Shown here piece by piece: positions 25,178-34,152 of a stretch of 64,000 bases of DNA (the first letter of the stretch is position 1; every line of letters begins with the position of its first letter). The position numbers and the translations under genes were made by a program. Below the pieces are notes generated by a model, which saw only the letters and a list, made by a program, of their open reading frames with translations, did no database searches and was not told the origin of the DNA. Source of the stretch: Burkholderiaceae bacterium (GTDB lineage: Bacteria > Pseudomonadota > Gammaproteobacteria > Burkholderiales > Burkholderiaceae_C); NCBI GenBank assembly GCA_024235955.1, contig JACKLJ010000002.1:248001-312000 (forward strand), in the 5' to 3' direction.

Positions 25178-25963
25178 GTGAGACAAGCACGCCGCCCCCG
25201 CCCGCAAATTGCGCGATTCGCCATGATCGGCTCGTTGATGGCGCTTCTGTGCGCTAACGCTCACGCTGACTTGGTGATTCCGCCCGGCGCAAGTCAAAGC
25301 CTGGGGGGTGGCAGCCAGAATCTGGCCTGCACCGACCTGATCGTCGGCGGGACGCTGGATCTCGCCGGCGGCACGCTCGCAGGCGTGCGCAACGTCACCG
25401 TCCAGGCGGGCGGCACCTTGATCCTCGGCAGCGGCGCCATCACGCTGGTCGGCAACTGGGGCAACGCCGGCACTGTCAATGCAGGAACAGGGAGCGTGAG
25501 CTTCGTCGACGATGTAGCCTGCGCAGTGCCGGTCACAACGGCTGTCGTCAGCGGCAACACCAGTTTCTACACGCTCAGCATCGCCAGCAGCAGCGGGAAG
25601 CTCTACCAGTTCAGCGCCGGCTCGGCACAAAGCGTGCAAAGCGCGCTGAACCTGAGCGGAACCGGCGCCCCCCTGCGAATCGAATCGACAACACCAGGCA
25701 CGCCCTCGGCGGACATCAGCCTGGCTGCTGCAGGCAGTCAGGCGCTATCGAACCTGGCGGTGCGCGGCATGTCTGCGTCCGGCCAGTGGCTGGCCCCCGG
25801 GCAGACCAACCAGGCGGCCGGTGGTGCCGTCAGCCGCTGGTTCGGAATACCGACCGTCGGCGGCACCACCCCCGTACCGACCCTCTCCCAGTTCTCATTG
25901 GCCGGCCTGGCATTGGTGCTGGCCGCCCTGGCAGCGTGGCGCCGCAAGCCTCACGGCATCTGA
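25178..25963 (+). CDS. Exported IPTL-CTERM sorted protein, cassette 1
   Basis: This 261-residue secreted protein starts at GTG 25178 (AGAGGA nine bases upstream); an ATG 13 codons earlier would spoil the signal peptide. The signal peptide (about residues 1-30) ends in CANAHA, and the mature part starts DLVIPPGA. The body is rich in short Gly/Ala/Val/Thr strands (GGTLDLAGGTLAGVRNVTV, GTLILGSGAITLVGNWGN), suggesting a beta-helix or beta-solenoid. The C-terminus has PVPTLSQFSLAGLALVLAAL then WRRK, the IPTL-CTERM signal recognised in other bacteria by exosortase H. It pairs with the collagen-like gene 51 bp downstream and is paralogous to the protein at 27990. No exosortase gene is in the window. 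Confidence 0.82.
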   Translation: MRQARRPRPQIARFAMIGSLMALLCANAHADLVIPPGASQSLGGGSQNLACTDLIVGGTLDLAGGTLAGVRNVTVQAGGTLILGSGAITLVGNWGNAGTVNAGTGSVSFVDDVACAVPVTTAVVSGNTSFYTLSIASSSGKLYQFSAGSAQSVQSALNLSGTGAPLRIESTTPGTPSADISLAAAGSQALSNLAVRGMSASGQWLAPGQTNQAAGGAVSRWFGIPTVGGTTPVPTLSQFSLAGLALVLAALAAWRRKPHGI

Positions 25964-26014
25964 GCGCCGCCTCACCGATTACAAGACAACAGACACCATC
26001 AAGGAGCCCCAGTC

Positions 26015-26878
26015 ATGATCACTTCACGCCTCTGTTTCGCGCCCGTCGCAGCCGCCTCAGGCGTACTGCTGGCTACGGTCGCCGCCCCGGCCATCGCTGC
26101 GGACATCACGATGTCACCCCCTGGCGGTGGTGGCGTTGTCATCAACGGCCCGATTTCGCTGCCTGGCGTGCCTGGCAGCACGGGGCAATCCGGCGGCGTG
26201 GTGTGCTACGAGGTGAGCACAGGCCTTTTGGGACCATGCCCCGCTAGTTATGGAGCCACCGGTGCAACCGGACCGACGGGTGCTACGGGTGCTACGGGTG
26301 CTACGGGTGCCACTGGTGCTACGGGTGCCACTGGGGCCACTGGGGCCACTGGTATCGCGGGGCCAACTGGTGCCGTCGGCCCCGCCGGCCCGGTTGGTGC
26401 CGTTGGCCCTGCCGGCCCGGTTGGCCCCATCGGCCCAGTTGGCGCCACTGGCGCCACTGGCGCGACGGGCGCAACCGGGGCAACAGGCGCCACGGGCGCT
26501 TCTGCTGTGGCGATCGTTGGCAATTCCGGTGGCAACTCGCTCAGCGCCACGCAGATACGCTATGTCGGCCTGGGGCAAGCGCCGGATGGCACCAACAGCA
26601 ATGTCGCGTTTCCGGTGCCGGTCGGAGGTACCGTGAGTAGCCTGCAGGTGTTTCAAAACGGAGCCTCAGGCAACGGCAATACCTACACCTACACCCTGAT
26701 GGTCAACGGCACGGCAGTGGGCGCCCTGAATTGCGCCATTACCGGCAACTCGGCCACGTCATGCTCCAGCAGCGGCACGTCCACGCTGGCTGCTGGAGAC
26801 ACCGTGTCGCTGCGAGCCGCACCCAGCAGCAATCCATCGACAAGAGCGGTGGCCTGGTCGGTCGTGATCACCCCATAG
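26015..26878 (+). CDS. Secreted collagen-like (Gly-X-Thr) protein, cassette 1
   Basis: This 287-residue protein has a signal peptide (about residues 1-29, ending PAIAA), a short N-terminal domain with Cys64 and Cys75 (VVCYEVSTGLLGPCPASYG), 28 uninterrupted Gly-X-Y triplets (residues 80-163), mostly GAT, and a C-terminal beta-rich domain of about 120 residues. The triplet run should form a collagen triple helix; threonine in the Y position can be glycosylated in bacterial collagens such as BclA of Bacillus anthracis. AAGGAG precedes the start. It is paralogous to the protein at 28793. Confidence 0.85.
   Translation: MITSRLCFAPVAAASGVLLATVAAPAIAADITMSPPGGGGVVINGPISLPGVPGSTGQSGGVVCYEVSTGLLGPCPASYGATGATGPTGATGATGATGATGATGATGATGATGIAGPTGAVGPAGPVGAVGPAGPVGPIGPVGATGATGATGATGATGATGASAVAIVGNSGGNSLSATQIRYVGLGQAPDGTNSNVAFPVPVGGTVSSLQVFQNGASGNGNTYTYTLMVNGTAVGALNCAITGNSATSCSSSGTSTLAAGDTVSLRAAPSSNPSTRAVAWSVVITP
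26252..26503 (+). repeat. 9-bp tandem repeats encoding collagen triplets
   Basis: Twenty-eight 9-base units of the GGTGCTACG / GGCGCCACT type. Near-identical neighbouring units (three GGTGCTACG in a row) suggest length variation by slippage or recombination. Confidence 0.85.
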
Positions 26879-27175
26879 AGCACCAGGCCCTCGCGGGCGG
26901 TGCGCGTTCCGTTCAGGGGTGAACGAAGCAGCTGGGTTGTGTCCTCATCCATGTGAAGCCACGGCGTTGCTGCAACGAATGGCGCGTCTCGCGAATCCCA
27001 GCGCCTCGAACGTGCCCGAGCCGAGCTGAGCCCGCTTGAGCGGCTTGGGTCGCGGCCCGCGCGATGCCCATTCGTCCGATGGCTCTGTCGCGAGGCGCCT
27101 CCCAGAAGCGCCCATGGCAAGTCCGCCGTTGACCCGCTGCGCAGAACAGCCGTTGCAGGCCCTGGTTCCTGCACA

Positions 27176-27826
27176 ATGATCCGCATGGACACCGCGCATA
27201 TCGATCACTTCTTCGCCACCCTGCAAGCTGCCAACCCTTTGCCGGCCAGCGAGCTGGAATACACCAGCGTGTTCGAGTTGCTGGCGGCCGTGCTGCTGTC
27301 GGCACAAGCCACCGACGTGGGCGTCAACAAGGCCACGCGCAAGCTGTTCCCGGTGGCCAACACGCCGCAGAAGATCCTTGATCTGGGGCTGGAAGGGCTG
27401 GAGGGCTACATCCGCACCATCGGCCTGTTCCGCAGCAAGGCCCGGCATCTGATGGCAACCTGCCGCATCCTGGTGGAGCGTCACGGCGGGGATGTGCCGC
27501 GTACCCGTGAGGAGCTGGAGGCCCTGCCCGGTGTCGGCCGCAAGACCGCCAACGTGGTGTTGAACGTGGCCTATGGCGAGCCCACCATGGCGGTGGACAC
27601 GCACATCTTCCGCGTCAGCAACCGTACCGGCCTGGCACCCGGCAAGACGCCGATCGCGGTGGAGCAGCAACTGCTCAAACGTGTGCCCGCCCAATACCTG
27701 ACGCACGCGCACCACTGGCTGATCCTGCACGGCCGCTATGTGTGTCTGGCACGCACGCCGCGCTGCTGGGAATGCGCAGTGGCCATGGACTGCGACTACC
27801 AGCCCAAGACGCCCGCGCCGCGGTGA
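27176..27826 (+). CDS. nth: Endonuclease III
   Basis: This DNA glycosylase/AP lyase removes oxidised pyrimidines. The product is 216 residues with helix-hairpin-helix LPGVGRKTANVVL carrying the catalytic lysine, catalytic aspartate in VDTHIFRVSNR, and an intact iron-sulfur loop C-x6-C-x2-C-x5-C (CLARTPRCWECAVAMDC). ATG codons at 27176 and 27185 are both possible. The 297-bp stretch before it contains nothing recognisable. It sits between two copies of the surface cassette, so the cassette duplication spans a housekeeping gene. Confidence 0.95.
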   Translation: MIRMDTAHIDHFFATLQAANPLPASELEYTSVFELLAAVLLSAQATDVGVNKATRKLFPVANTPQKILDLGLEGLEGYIRTIGLFRSKARHLMATCRILVERHGGDVPRTREELEALPGVGRKTANVVLNVAYGEPTMAVDTHIFRVSNRTGLAPGKTPIAVEQQLLKRVPAQYLTHAHHWLILHGRYVCLARTPRCWECAVAMDCDYQPKTPAPR

Positions 27827-27989
27827 CCTCCAACGCATCCCGATCGCTCAAATACCTACCCCGGCATGTGTGCGCTGTCCGCGTTGCAGCTTATCCACAC
27901 AGCGTCATATTCCTGCCAGGTACCCGCTCACAGGCACTCATGCCTGATGTAACTCAAAGTACACTGGCTCGAACATTGGGAGGGCTGGC

Positions 27990-28796
27990 GTGACATTTCC
28001 TTGGCACCGCGGCAACTGGCGCCCCGCCGGCTACCTTGCCGCCCTTGCATTGCTTGCCGGGGGCCAGAACGCCTCGGCCGATCTGGTGGTGCCGGCTGGC
28101 GCCACTTACGCGCTTGCAGGTGGTACCACCGACCTGGCCTGCACCGACATTGTGGTCGGAGGCACGCTCGACCTGGGCGGAGGCACCATCCTTAATGCCC
28201 GAAACGTCACGCTCAGTGCCGGCGGGGCCGTTTCGCTGGGCAGCGGATCGATCACGCTGGCAGGCAACTGGGCCAACACCGGCGGCACACTGGCAGCTGG
28301 CACCGGCGCCGTGAACTTCGTCGACGCCGCCACCTGCGCCGCCACCTCGGTGATCAGCGGCAACACCACCTTCTACACGCTTGGCATCACGAGCAGCGAA
28401 GGCAAGCTGTACCAGTTCACAGCGGGAAGCTCGCAAACGGTGCAGAACCTCACCCTCAGCGGCACGGCGGCTCAGCCCTTGCGCATCGAATCGACCACGC
28501 CTGCTTCGCCCAGCGCCGACATCAACCTGCTCGCCAGCGGCACACAGAGTCTGTCCAACCTCGCCGTGCGTGGCATGACGGCCAGCGGGCAATGGCTGGC
28601 GGCCGGCCAGACCAACCAGGCGGCGGGCGGTGCAGTCTTGCGCTGGTTCGGAAGCGGTTCGGATGCTGTCGCCGCCGTGCCCACGCTGTCCGAACTCTCG
28701 CTGCTCGCCACCGTCGCAGCGCTCGCCGCACTGGGCGGCCGCCGCCAGCGGCGTCGTCTCAACAAGAACCCGAAGCCTGCAAGGAGCCCTGAATGA
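27990..28796 (+). CDS. Exported IPTL-CTERM sorted protein, cassette 2
   Basis: This 268-residue paralogue of the protein at 25178 starts at GTG 27990 with GGGAGG ahead. The signal peptide ends about GGQNASA, and the mature start is DLVVPAGA. The body shares the strand repeats (VVGGTLDLGGG, SGSITLAGNWANT), the Cys pair positions and a long C-terminal match (LSNLAVRGMTASGQWLA). The tail AVPTLSELSLLATVAAL followed by an Arg-rich run is the sorting signal. Its last codons overlap the start of the collagen-like gene by ATGA, so the two products are translationally coupled. Confidence 0.82.
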   Translation: MTFPWHRGNWRPAGYLAALALLAGGQNASADLVVPAGATYALAGGTTDLACTDIVVGGTLDLGGGTILNARNVTLSAGGAVSLGSGSITLAGNWANTGGTLAAGTGAVNFVDAATCAATSVISGNTTFYTLGITSSEGKLYQFTAGSSQTVQNLTLSGTAAQPLRIESTTPASPSADINLLASGTQSLSNLAVRGMTASGQWLAAGQTNQAAGGAVLRWFGSGSDAVAAVPTLSELSLLATVAALAALGGRRQRRRLNKNPKPARSPE

Positions 28797-29818
28797 TCCG
28801 CCGTTTCACCCATTCGCCGGTCGCGGCTGCTTGCGGACTGCTGCTGTCCAGCCACGTCTTGGTCGCCGCAGCGGCCAACGTCGAGATCACGCCTCCCGCA
28901 GGCGGCGACGTGCAGATCAACGGCAAGGTGGTCGTTCCTGCCTTGCCGTCCACCACTGGCACCCAAACCGGCGTGGTCTGCTATGACGCCGCTGGCACGC
29001 TGGTGACCTGCCCTGCTTCCTACGGCGCTACCGGCCCCACAGGAGCGACGGGTGCCACTGGGTCGACAGGGGCAACGGGTGTCACGGGTGCCGCAGGCCC
29101 GACGGGTGCAACGGGTGCAACGGGAGCCACCGGACCCGCGGGGGCCACAGGCGCGTCAGGAGCGACAGGAGCGACAGGAGTGTCAGGCCCGACCGGTGCC
29201 ACCGGCCCGGTGGGGGTTACCGGACCCACCGGAGCTACGGGATCGACCGGGGCTGCAGGCCCCACCGGTGTCACCGGAGCCGTGGGACCGACTGGCGCTG
29301 CGGGCCCGACAGGAGCGCAGGGCCCTCAGGGGCCCACAGGGGCACAAGGCCTGCAAGGCGTACAGGGCGTCCAAGGTCCAGTGGGCGCTACAGGTTTGAC
29401 GGGGGCCACGGGCGCTACCGGCGCGACTGGGCCTGCCGGCACGGGGGCCCCGTTTGGCTTCACCACCCGCATGGCGCTGTCCAACAGCAATCCGTTGTAT
29501 GGATATATCGTGGGTTCCGGAATTGCAACCAGCCCTACGACCCAACTCCTCAGAGTCCCCGCCAGTTGCACTGCTTCGAATTTTCGCGTCACCACCTCTG
29601 GCTTCCCTGGCGGCGGCGGCGGGAGCGCGACCAATACGGTCAGCCTGATTAACGGGGCAGGTACGTCGCTGCTTTCCTGCGACGTCAACGGCACCAGCAC
29701 GTCCTGCAACAGCTCCGGATCTGCCAGCCTCGGCACCACTGATCTCGTGCAGATCAGCGTCAACGGTGGCCAACACAACAACTCGATTTTCTACATCACC
29801 TTCACGTGCCAACCATAG
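28793..29818 (+). CDS. Secreted collagen-like (Gly-X-Thr) protein, cassette 2
   Basis: This 341-residue protein has a signal peptide (about residues 1-28), an N-terminal domain with the same two-Cys pattern as cassette 1 (VVCYDAAGTLVTCPASYG), 46 Gly-X-Y triplets (residues 78-215) that are more varied (GPT, GVT, GAQ, GLQ) than in cassette 1, and a C-terminal domain ending FYITFTCQP. AAGGAG lies just upstream of the ATG. The C-terminal domains of the two collagen-like proteins are only loosely alike while the N-terminal domains match well, so the C-terminal heads may have different partners. It converges with the glycosyltransferase gene, three bases apart. Confidence 0.85.
   Translation: MIRRFTHSPVAAACGLLLSSHVLVAAAANVEITPPAGGDVQINGKVVVPALPSTTGTQTGVVCYDAAGTLVTCPASYGATGPTGATGATGSTGATGVTGAAGPTGATGATGATGPAGATGASGATGATGVSGPTGATGPVGVTGPTGATGSTGAAGPTGVTGAVGPTGAAGPTGAQGPQGPTGAQGLQGVQGVQGPVGATGLTGATGATGATGPAGTGAPFGFTTRMALSNSNPLYGYIVGSGIATSPTTQLLRVPASCTASNFRVTTSGFPGGGGGSATNTVSLINGAGTSLLSCDVNGTSTSCNSSGSASLGTTDLVQISVNGGQHNNSIFYITFTCQP
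29024..29437 (+). repeat. 9-bp tandem repeats encoding collagen triplets
   Basis: Forty-six 9-base units, less homogeneous at DNA level than those of cassette 1 and ending in a Gln-containing block. Confidence 0.8.
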
Positions 29819-29821
29819 AAC

Positions 29822-30934
29822 TCATACTGGAGTGGGGCGCTGGTCGTTGCGGTAGAAGTCAGCGTTGGCCTTAACCCTTGGTTGCACATCCGTGGGCAAG
29901 GCCTGCATGTTCCCCTGCAATTGGAGGGAGGCCTTCTGGCCTGCCTGCCACCAGTGATTGGATCGCGCGTAAAAGGCGCTGACCGAAAGCTCGTCCAGCG
30001 CTCGCCACTCATACGTCGCCCGGTCGACGAATAGCCGGTCCTCTGGCAAGGGCATGGCGCCGGCCGCCTGCGCATAGAGAGCGGCCTGAGCATGACGACC
30101 ACGTTCGCGCAGATAGCGCGCCAGTTCAACCAAAGGCTCTGCCCGTGTGGGGCGCGCCTCATAGGCTGTGAGATACGCTGTCTGCACGTCGGCCAGCGGC
30201 TCGTGCAAACGTTCACGCAAAACAGCCGCCTGGAACAGAGAGAACCAGACCTCCTCGTCCCAGCCGCCCATGACAGCACGACGCAGATAAGTGTCCCTGG
30301 CCTCGTCCAGCCTTCCCGCGTCGCGCAAACTCTGCGCCAGATAGAACACGTGGCGCGTATTGCCCGGGTCTTCGACCAGTGCCTCTTCCAGCAAGGCCAC
30401 GTCGCGCAGGTAGGTTTGCGGATCGCGCGCCCGCGCGCCGTCGTGGCGTACGAAGATGGTGGGCGCGGCCAGCGCCTCGATGCGGTGCGGCTCGTCGCAC
30501 GCCAGGTATTCGTGCAGCACGCCCTCCCAGCGCCAGGGCAGGCGCGTGGCGACCAGTGCGCAACGCGCATAGGCCGTGCCTGCGTAGTGGCAGGTCAACT
30601 CGTAGGCATCACTGCCGAGCCCTGGCCAGGCAAACCCCTTAGGTGACTGGAAAACTTCATCGGCATCGATCATCAGCAGGTAGTCGCAGCCCTGCTCCCG
30701 CGCGAGTTCCAGCGCCTCGTTGCGGTTGAAGCCGAAGTTCTTCCATGGGCGCTCGTGCAAAACGCCGGGCACGCCTTCCATGGCCTGCCGCACCAGCTCC
30801 TGAGTGCCGTCGGTGGACCCGGTGTCCACGATGCACCACCGATCAACCAGCGAGCGTGCGCTGGCGAGGCACCGGCCGATCACCGGCGCCTCGTTCTTGA
30901 CGATCATGTTGAGACAGATACTTGCCTTGGTCAT
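29822..30934 (-). CDS. GT2-family glycosyltransferase with TPR-like C-terminal part
   Basis: This 370-residue cytoplasmic enzyme begins with a GT-A catalytic domain (about residues 1-200): ASICLNMIVKNEAPVIGRCL for nucleotide-sugar binding, IVDTGSTDGT, and the metal-binding DAD in LLMIDADEVF. A helical TPR-like half follows (DPGNTRHVFYLAQSLRDAGR). This type often modifies proteins or lipid-linked sugars. The start at 30934 is preferred. It converges with the second collagen-like gene; glycosylation of the threonine-rich collagen repeats is a reasonable but unproven idea. Confidence 0.82.
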   Translation of the reverse strand: MTKASICLNMIVKNEAPVIGRCLASARSLVDRWCIVDTGSTDGTQELVRQAMEGVPGVLHERPWKNFGFNRNEALELAREQGCDYLLMIDADEVFQSPKGFAWPGLGSDAYELTCHYAGTAYARCALVATRLPWRWEGVLHEYLACDEPHRIEALAAPTIFVRHDGARARDPQTYLRDVALLEEALVEDPGNTRHVFYLAQSLRDAGRLDEARDTYLRRAVMGGWDEEVWFSLFQAAVLRERLHEPLADVQTAYLTAYEARPTRAEPLVELARYLRERGRHAQAALYAQAAGAMPLPEDRLFVDRATYEWRALDELSVSAFYARSNHWWQAGQKASLQLQGNMQALPTDVQPRVKANADFYRNDQRPTPV

Positions 30935-31037
30935 GCGCCGATTCTCAGGGCAAAACCGGCGGGAGCCGGACCCGCACCGATGCCGGGATCCCCGCGCCAC
31001 CCAGGACCTTGCCCCGCGCGGGGCGGGGCCTCCAGGG

Positions 31038-32315
31038 TCAGAACAGCAGTTCCGGCAGGAAAGTGGTGATCCCCGGCACGTAGGTCACCACGGCCAGGAA
31101 GGCCAGCAGGATCAGCGTCCAAGGCAAGGCCGCACGCACCACTTGCGCCACGCTCATGTTGGTGATGCCCGAGGTGACAAACAGGTTCAGGCCCACCGGC
31201 GGCGTGACCATACCGATCTCCAGGTTCACCACCATGATGATGCCCAGGTGCACCGGGTCGATGCCCAAACGTGTGGCGATGGGGAACAGGATCGGCGCCA
31301 GGATCAGGATCACCCCGGTCGGCTCCATGAACATGCCTGCCACGAGCAGCAGCAGGTTCACGACCAGCAGGAACTGCCAGGGCGCCATGCCCATGCCGAC
31401 GATGGTCTCGGCGATGGCTTGTGGAATGCGTTCGGTGGTCAGCACGTGGGCAAACAGCAGCGCGTTGGCCACGATGAACATCAGCATGATGGTCACTTTG
31501 GCCGACTCCAGCAGCACGTGCGGTACGTCCTTCATCTTCATGTCGCGGTACACGAACACGGCGATGAAGAAGGCGTACACGGCAGCCACTGCCGCGGCCT
31601 CGGTCGGTGTGAACACGCCGCCGTAGATGCCGCCCAGGATGATCACGATCAGCATCAGACCCCAGAGCGACTGGCGCCCGGCCGTCGCAACCTCGCTCAT
31701 GCTCGCACGCGGCTGGCGCGGCAGATCGAGCACGCGCGCGCGCCAGTAGATGGCCACCATGAGCAGCAGCCCCAGCAGGATGCCCGGGATCACGCCCGCC
31801 ATGAACAGCTTGCCGACCGACGTCTCCGTGGTGGCGCCGTACACCACCATCACGATGGACGGCGGGATCAGGATACCCAGCGTGCCCGCGTTGCAGATCA
31901 CGCCGGCGGCGAACTCCTTGGAGTAGCCTGCGCGCACCATGCCCGCGATGACGATGGAACCGACTGCCACCACCGTGGCCGGCGACGAGCCCGACACCGC
32001 CGCGAACAGCATGCACGCCATCACCGACGCCATGGCCAGGCCACCGCGAAGATGGCCGATGCAGGCGTTGGCAAAACGGATCATGCGCCGTGCCACGCCG
32101 CCTGTGGTGAGGAAGGTGCCCCCCAGGATGAAGTACGGAATCGCCAGCAGCGTGTAGTGCTCCGAGGTCTCGTACATCTTGAGCGTGAGCGATGCCAGCG
32201 AATCGTGGGTGAAGCCCAGGATCACCACCAGCGACGACAGCCCGAGCGCCACCGCCACGGGCATGCCCATGAACATGAAGATGAAGAGCAGCGCGAACAG
32301 AACGACGGTGTTCAT
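31038..32315 (-). CDS. dctM: TRAP transporter large permease (DctM)
   Basis: This 425-residue, roughly twelve-helix membrane subunit drives Na+- or H+-coupled import of an organic acid delivered by DctP. Motifs are GMPVAVALGLSSLVVILG at the N-terminus, VSGSSPATVVAVGSI, NAGTLGILIPPSI and EIGMVTPPVGLNLFV. The start overlaps the stop of dctQ by ATGA. It is the last gene of the minus-strand C5-acid cluster; the gap to the glycosyltransferase has GC-rich self-complementary sequence but no clear terminator. Confidence 0.93.
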   Translation of the reverse strand: MNTVVLFALLFIFMFMGMPVAVALGLSSLVVILGFTHDSLASLTLKMYETSEHYTLLAIPYFILGGTFLTTGGVARRMIRFANACIGHLRGGLAMASVMACMLFAAVSGSSPATVVAVGSIVIAGMVRAGYSKEFAAGVICNAGTLGILIPPSIVMVVYGATTETSVGKLFMAGVIPGILLGLLLMVAIYWRARVLDLPRQPRASMSEVATAGRQSLWGLMLIVIILGGIYGGVFTPTEAAAVAAVYAFFIAVFVYRDMKMKDVPHVLLESAKVTIMLMFIVANALLFAHVLTTERIPQAIAETIVGMGMAPWQFLLVVNLLLLVAGMFMEPTGVILILAPILFPIATRLGIDPVHLGIIMVVNLEIGMVTPPVGLNLFVTSGITNMSVAQVVRAALPWTLILLAFLAVVTYVPGITTFLPELLF

Positions 32316-32842
32316 GATTGGGCCTCCTCCAGCTCGTCGCGCATCTTGAGCGCGTCCTCGGCCTCGTCGCCCAGCAATCGCCCGCCCCTGCCGGTGAGCA
32401 GTTTCAGGAAAATGGAGAGAAACCGCAGCGCCAGCAGGCCGAAGCCCAGCGGCAGCACCAGCTTGGGCACCCATTGAGGGATCGGCAGATCCTGCATCTC
32501 GATGCCCACTGTGTAGAGCTTCATCAGGTACTGCCAGCCGCCGAAGGCCAGGATGCAGGCATACACCACGCACAGCGCCGACGCCACCACACCCACCCAC
32601 CGCGCGGCCTGTGTGCCGAGCGTGCGGATCAGGATGTCGATACCGATGTGCGTGCCCACGCGCACGCCATAGGAAAGCCCGATGAAGATCAACCAGGCGA
32701 ACAGCACACCCACAAGCTCCAGCGCCCACGTGAAGCTGTAGTTGAAGATGTAGCGCGCGATCACCTGCGTGAACGTGATGCAGACCATGCCGGCCAGCAT
32801 CAGCTCAAGGAAGATTTCTTCGAGTTTGTCGAGCCAACGCAT
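32312..32842 (-). CDS. dctQ: TRAP transporter small permease (DctQ)
   Basis: This 176-residue four-helix subunit pairs with DctM. The family pattern is present: FTQVIARYIFNYSFTWALEL, then FIGLSYGVRVGTHIGIDIL, and the C-terminal LPLGFGLLALRFL. The ATG at 32842 is chosen because the protein then begins MRWLDKLEEIF, typical for DctQ. It lies 88 bp downstream of dctP and overlaps dctM. Confidence 0.9.
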   Translation of the reverse strand: MRWLDKLEEIFLELMLAGMVCITFTQVIARYIFNYSFTWALELVGVLFAWLIFIGLSYGVRVGTHIGIDILIRTLGTQAARWVGVVASALCVVYACILAFGGWQYLMKLYTVGIEMQDLPIPQWVPKLVLPLGFGLLALRFLSIFLKLLTGRGGRLLGDEAEDALKMRDELEEAQS

Positions 32843-32930
32843 CGTTTTCTCTCTGGTCAAAACAATGGCGGCCCGCACCGCAGGCCGCCATTTGATGGTC
32901 AGGCATCAAACACCTGATCTTCCTGGCGCA

Positions 32931-33944
32931 TTACTTGTTCGACTTGAGCGCAGCGTCGATCAGGTCGCGGCCGATATCACCCTCGAACTTCTTCCACACC
33001 GGTTCCATCGACTTGCGCCATGCGGCCACGTCTTCCTTGGACAGTTGCTGGATCTTGGCCTTGCCGGCCTTGGCGATTTGCGCCTTGTCGCGCTCGTTGA
33101 AATCGGACGCGATCTTGTTGCCGTAGGCGGTGGCTTCGGCCATGGCTTCCGACAGGCCCTTGCGAACGTCGGCCGGCAGGCCGTCCCACCACTTGGCGTT
33201 GGTGACGACCATGTAGTCGATCACGCCGTGGTTGGTTTCGGCGATGGTCTTCTGCACTTCATAGAACTTCTGCGAAAAGATGTTGGACCAGGTGTTTTCC
33301 TGGCCATCCACCACGCCGGTCTGCAGCGCCTGGTAGACCTCCGAGAAGGCCATCTTCTGCGGGTTGGCACCCAGCGCGCGGAACTGCGCTTCCAGCACGT
33401 CGGAGCTCTGGATGCGGAACTTCAGGCCCTTGACGTCCTCGGGGCGCTTGAGTTGGTCCTTGTCGGTCGACAGCTGCTTCATGCCGTTGTGCCAGTAGGC
33501 CAGGCCGAGCAGGCCGCGGTTGGTCATGGACTTCAGCAGGGCCTGACCGTTGGTACTGGCCTGGAAGCGGTCGACCGCTTCCATGTCGTCGAACAGGAAC
33601 GGCAGGTCGAACAGCTGAACCTTCTTGGTGTAGCGATCGAACTTGGACAGCGAAGGCGCGATCATCTGCACGTCGCCGAGCAGCAGCGCTTCCATTTCCT
33701 TGCCGTCACCGAACAGCTGGGAGTTGGGGAACACCTGCACCTGAACCTTGCCCGGCAGCTTCTTCTCGGCGAGCTCCTTGAACTTGATGGCGGCCTGGCC
33801 CTTCGGTGTCTGGTCAGCCACCACGTGGCTGAACTTGATCACGATGGGCGACTGGGCCAGCGCACCGAACGGCAGCGCCATCAGGCCCGCCAGCGACAGT
33901 GCGGCCAGCAGCGGACGACGGCCCAGTTTGGAAGTCTTGTTCAT
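32931..33944 (-). CDS. dctP: TRAP transporter solute-binding protein (DctP)
   Basis: This 337-residue periplasmic binding protein has a cleavable signal peptide (RRPLLAALSLAGLMALPF, cleaved after GALA). DctP motifs are IKFSHVVADQTPKGQAAIKF, the ligand-carboxylate-binding Arg region LKFRIQSSDVLEAQF, and GVVDGQENTWSNI. GGAGTG precedes the start. The 208-bp stretch upstream, to the CoA-transferase, holds no gene, and may contain a secondary promoter. The genetic neighbourhood predicts a C4-C6 dicarboxylate as ligand. Confidence 0.92.
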   Translation of the reverse strand: MNKTSKLGRRPLLAALSLAGLMALPFGALAQSPIVIKFSHVVADQTPKGQAAIKFKELAEKKLPGKVQVQVFPNSQLFGDGKEMEALLLGDVQMIAPSLSKFDRYTKKVQLFDLPFLFDDMEAVDRFQASTNGQALLKSMTNRGLLGLAYWHNGMKQLSTDKDQLKRPEDVKGLKFRIQSSDVLEAQFRALGANPQKMAFSEVYQALQTGVVDGQENTWSNIFSQKFYEVQKTIAETNHGVIDYMVVTNAKWWDGLPADVRKGLSEAMAEATAYGNKIASDFNERDKAQIAKAGKAKIQQLSKEDVAAWRKSMEPVWKKFEGDIGRDLIDAALKSNK

Positions 33945-34152
33945 GGGTTCACTCCTAAAGACAAAAGAGAAAATTCCGCGCTGCACACGGCCAGCGGGGC
34001 GCCTCCAGACAGAGGACAACGTGCCGATTCTGGGCAGCTGCGCGCGCGCGGGCAACGGGAAAAACCCTGCGATAGAAACCATTCGGCGCCGCACCCGGCG
34101 AGACCTTGATCGGGCGCAAACATGGGCCAATTGACGCGCGTCGCTCGGCTCA

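Noticed and set aside
26879..27175. A possible gene in the 297 bp before nth
   Set aside because: The only open frame runs antisense into the collagen-like gene and has no coding character.
26252..29437. Tandem repeats that could be taken for a CRISPR array
   Set aside because: Units are 9 bases, contiguous and encode Gly-X-Y; there are no spacers and no cas genes.
30935..31037. GC-rich palindrome CCCCGCGCGGGG as a terminator for dctM
   Set aside because: It is self-complementary but has no T-tract on the minus strand, so I did not list it as a terminator.
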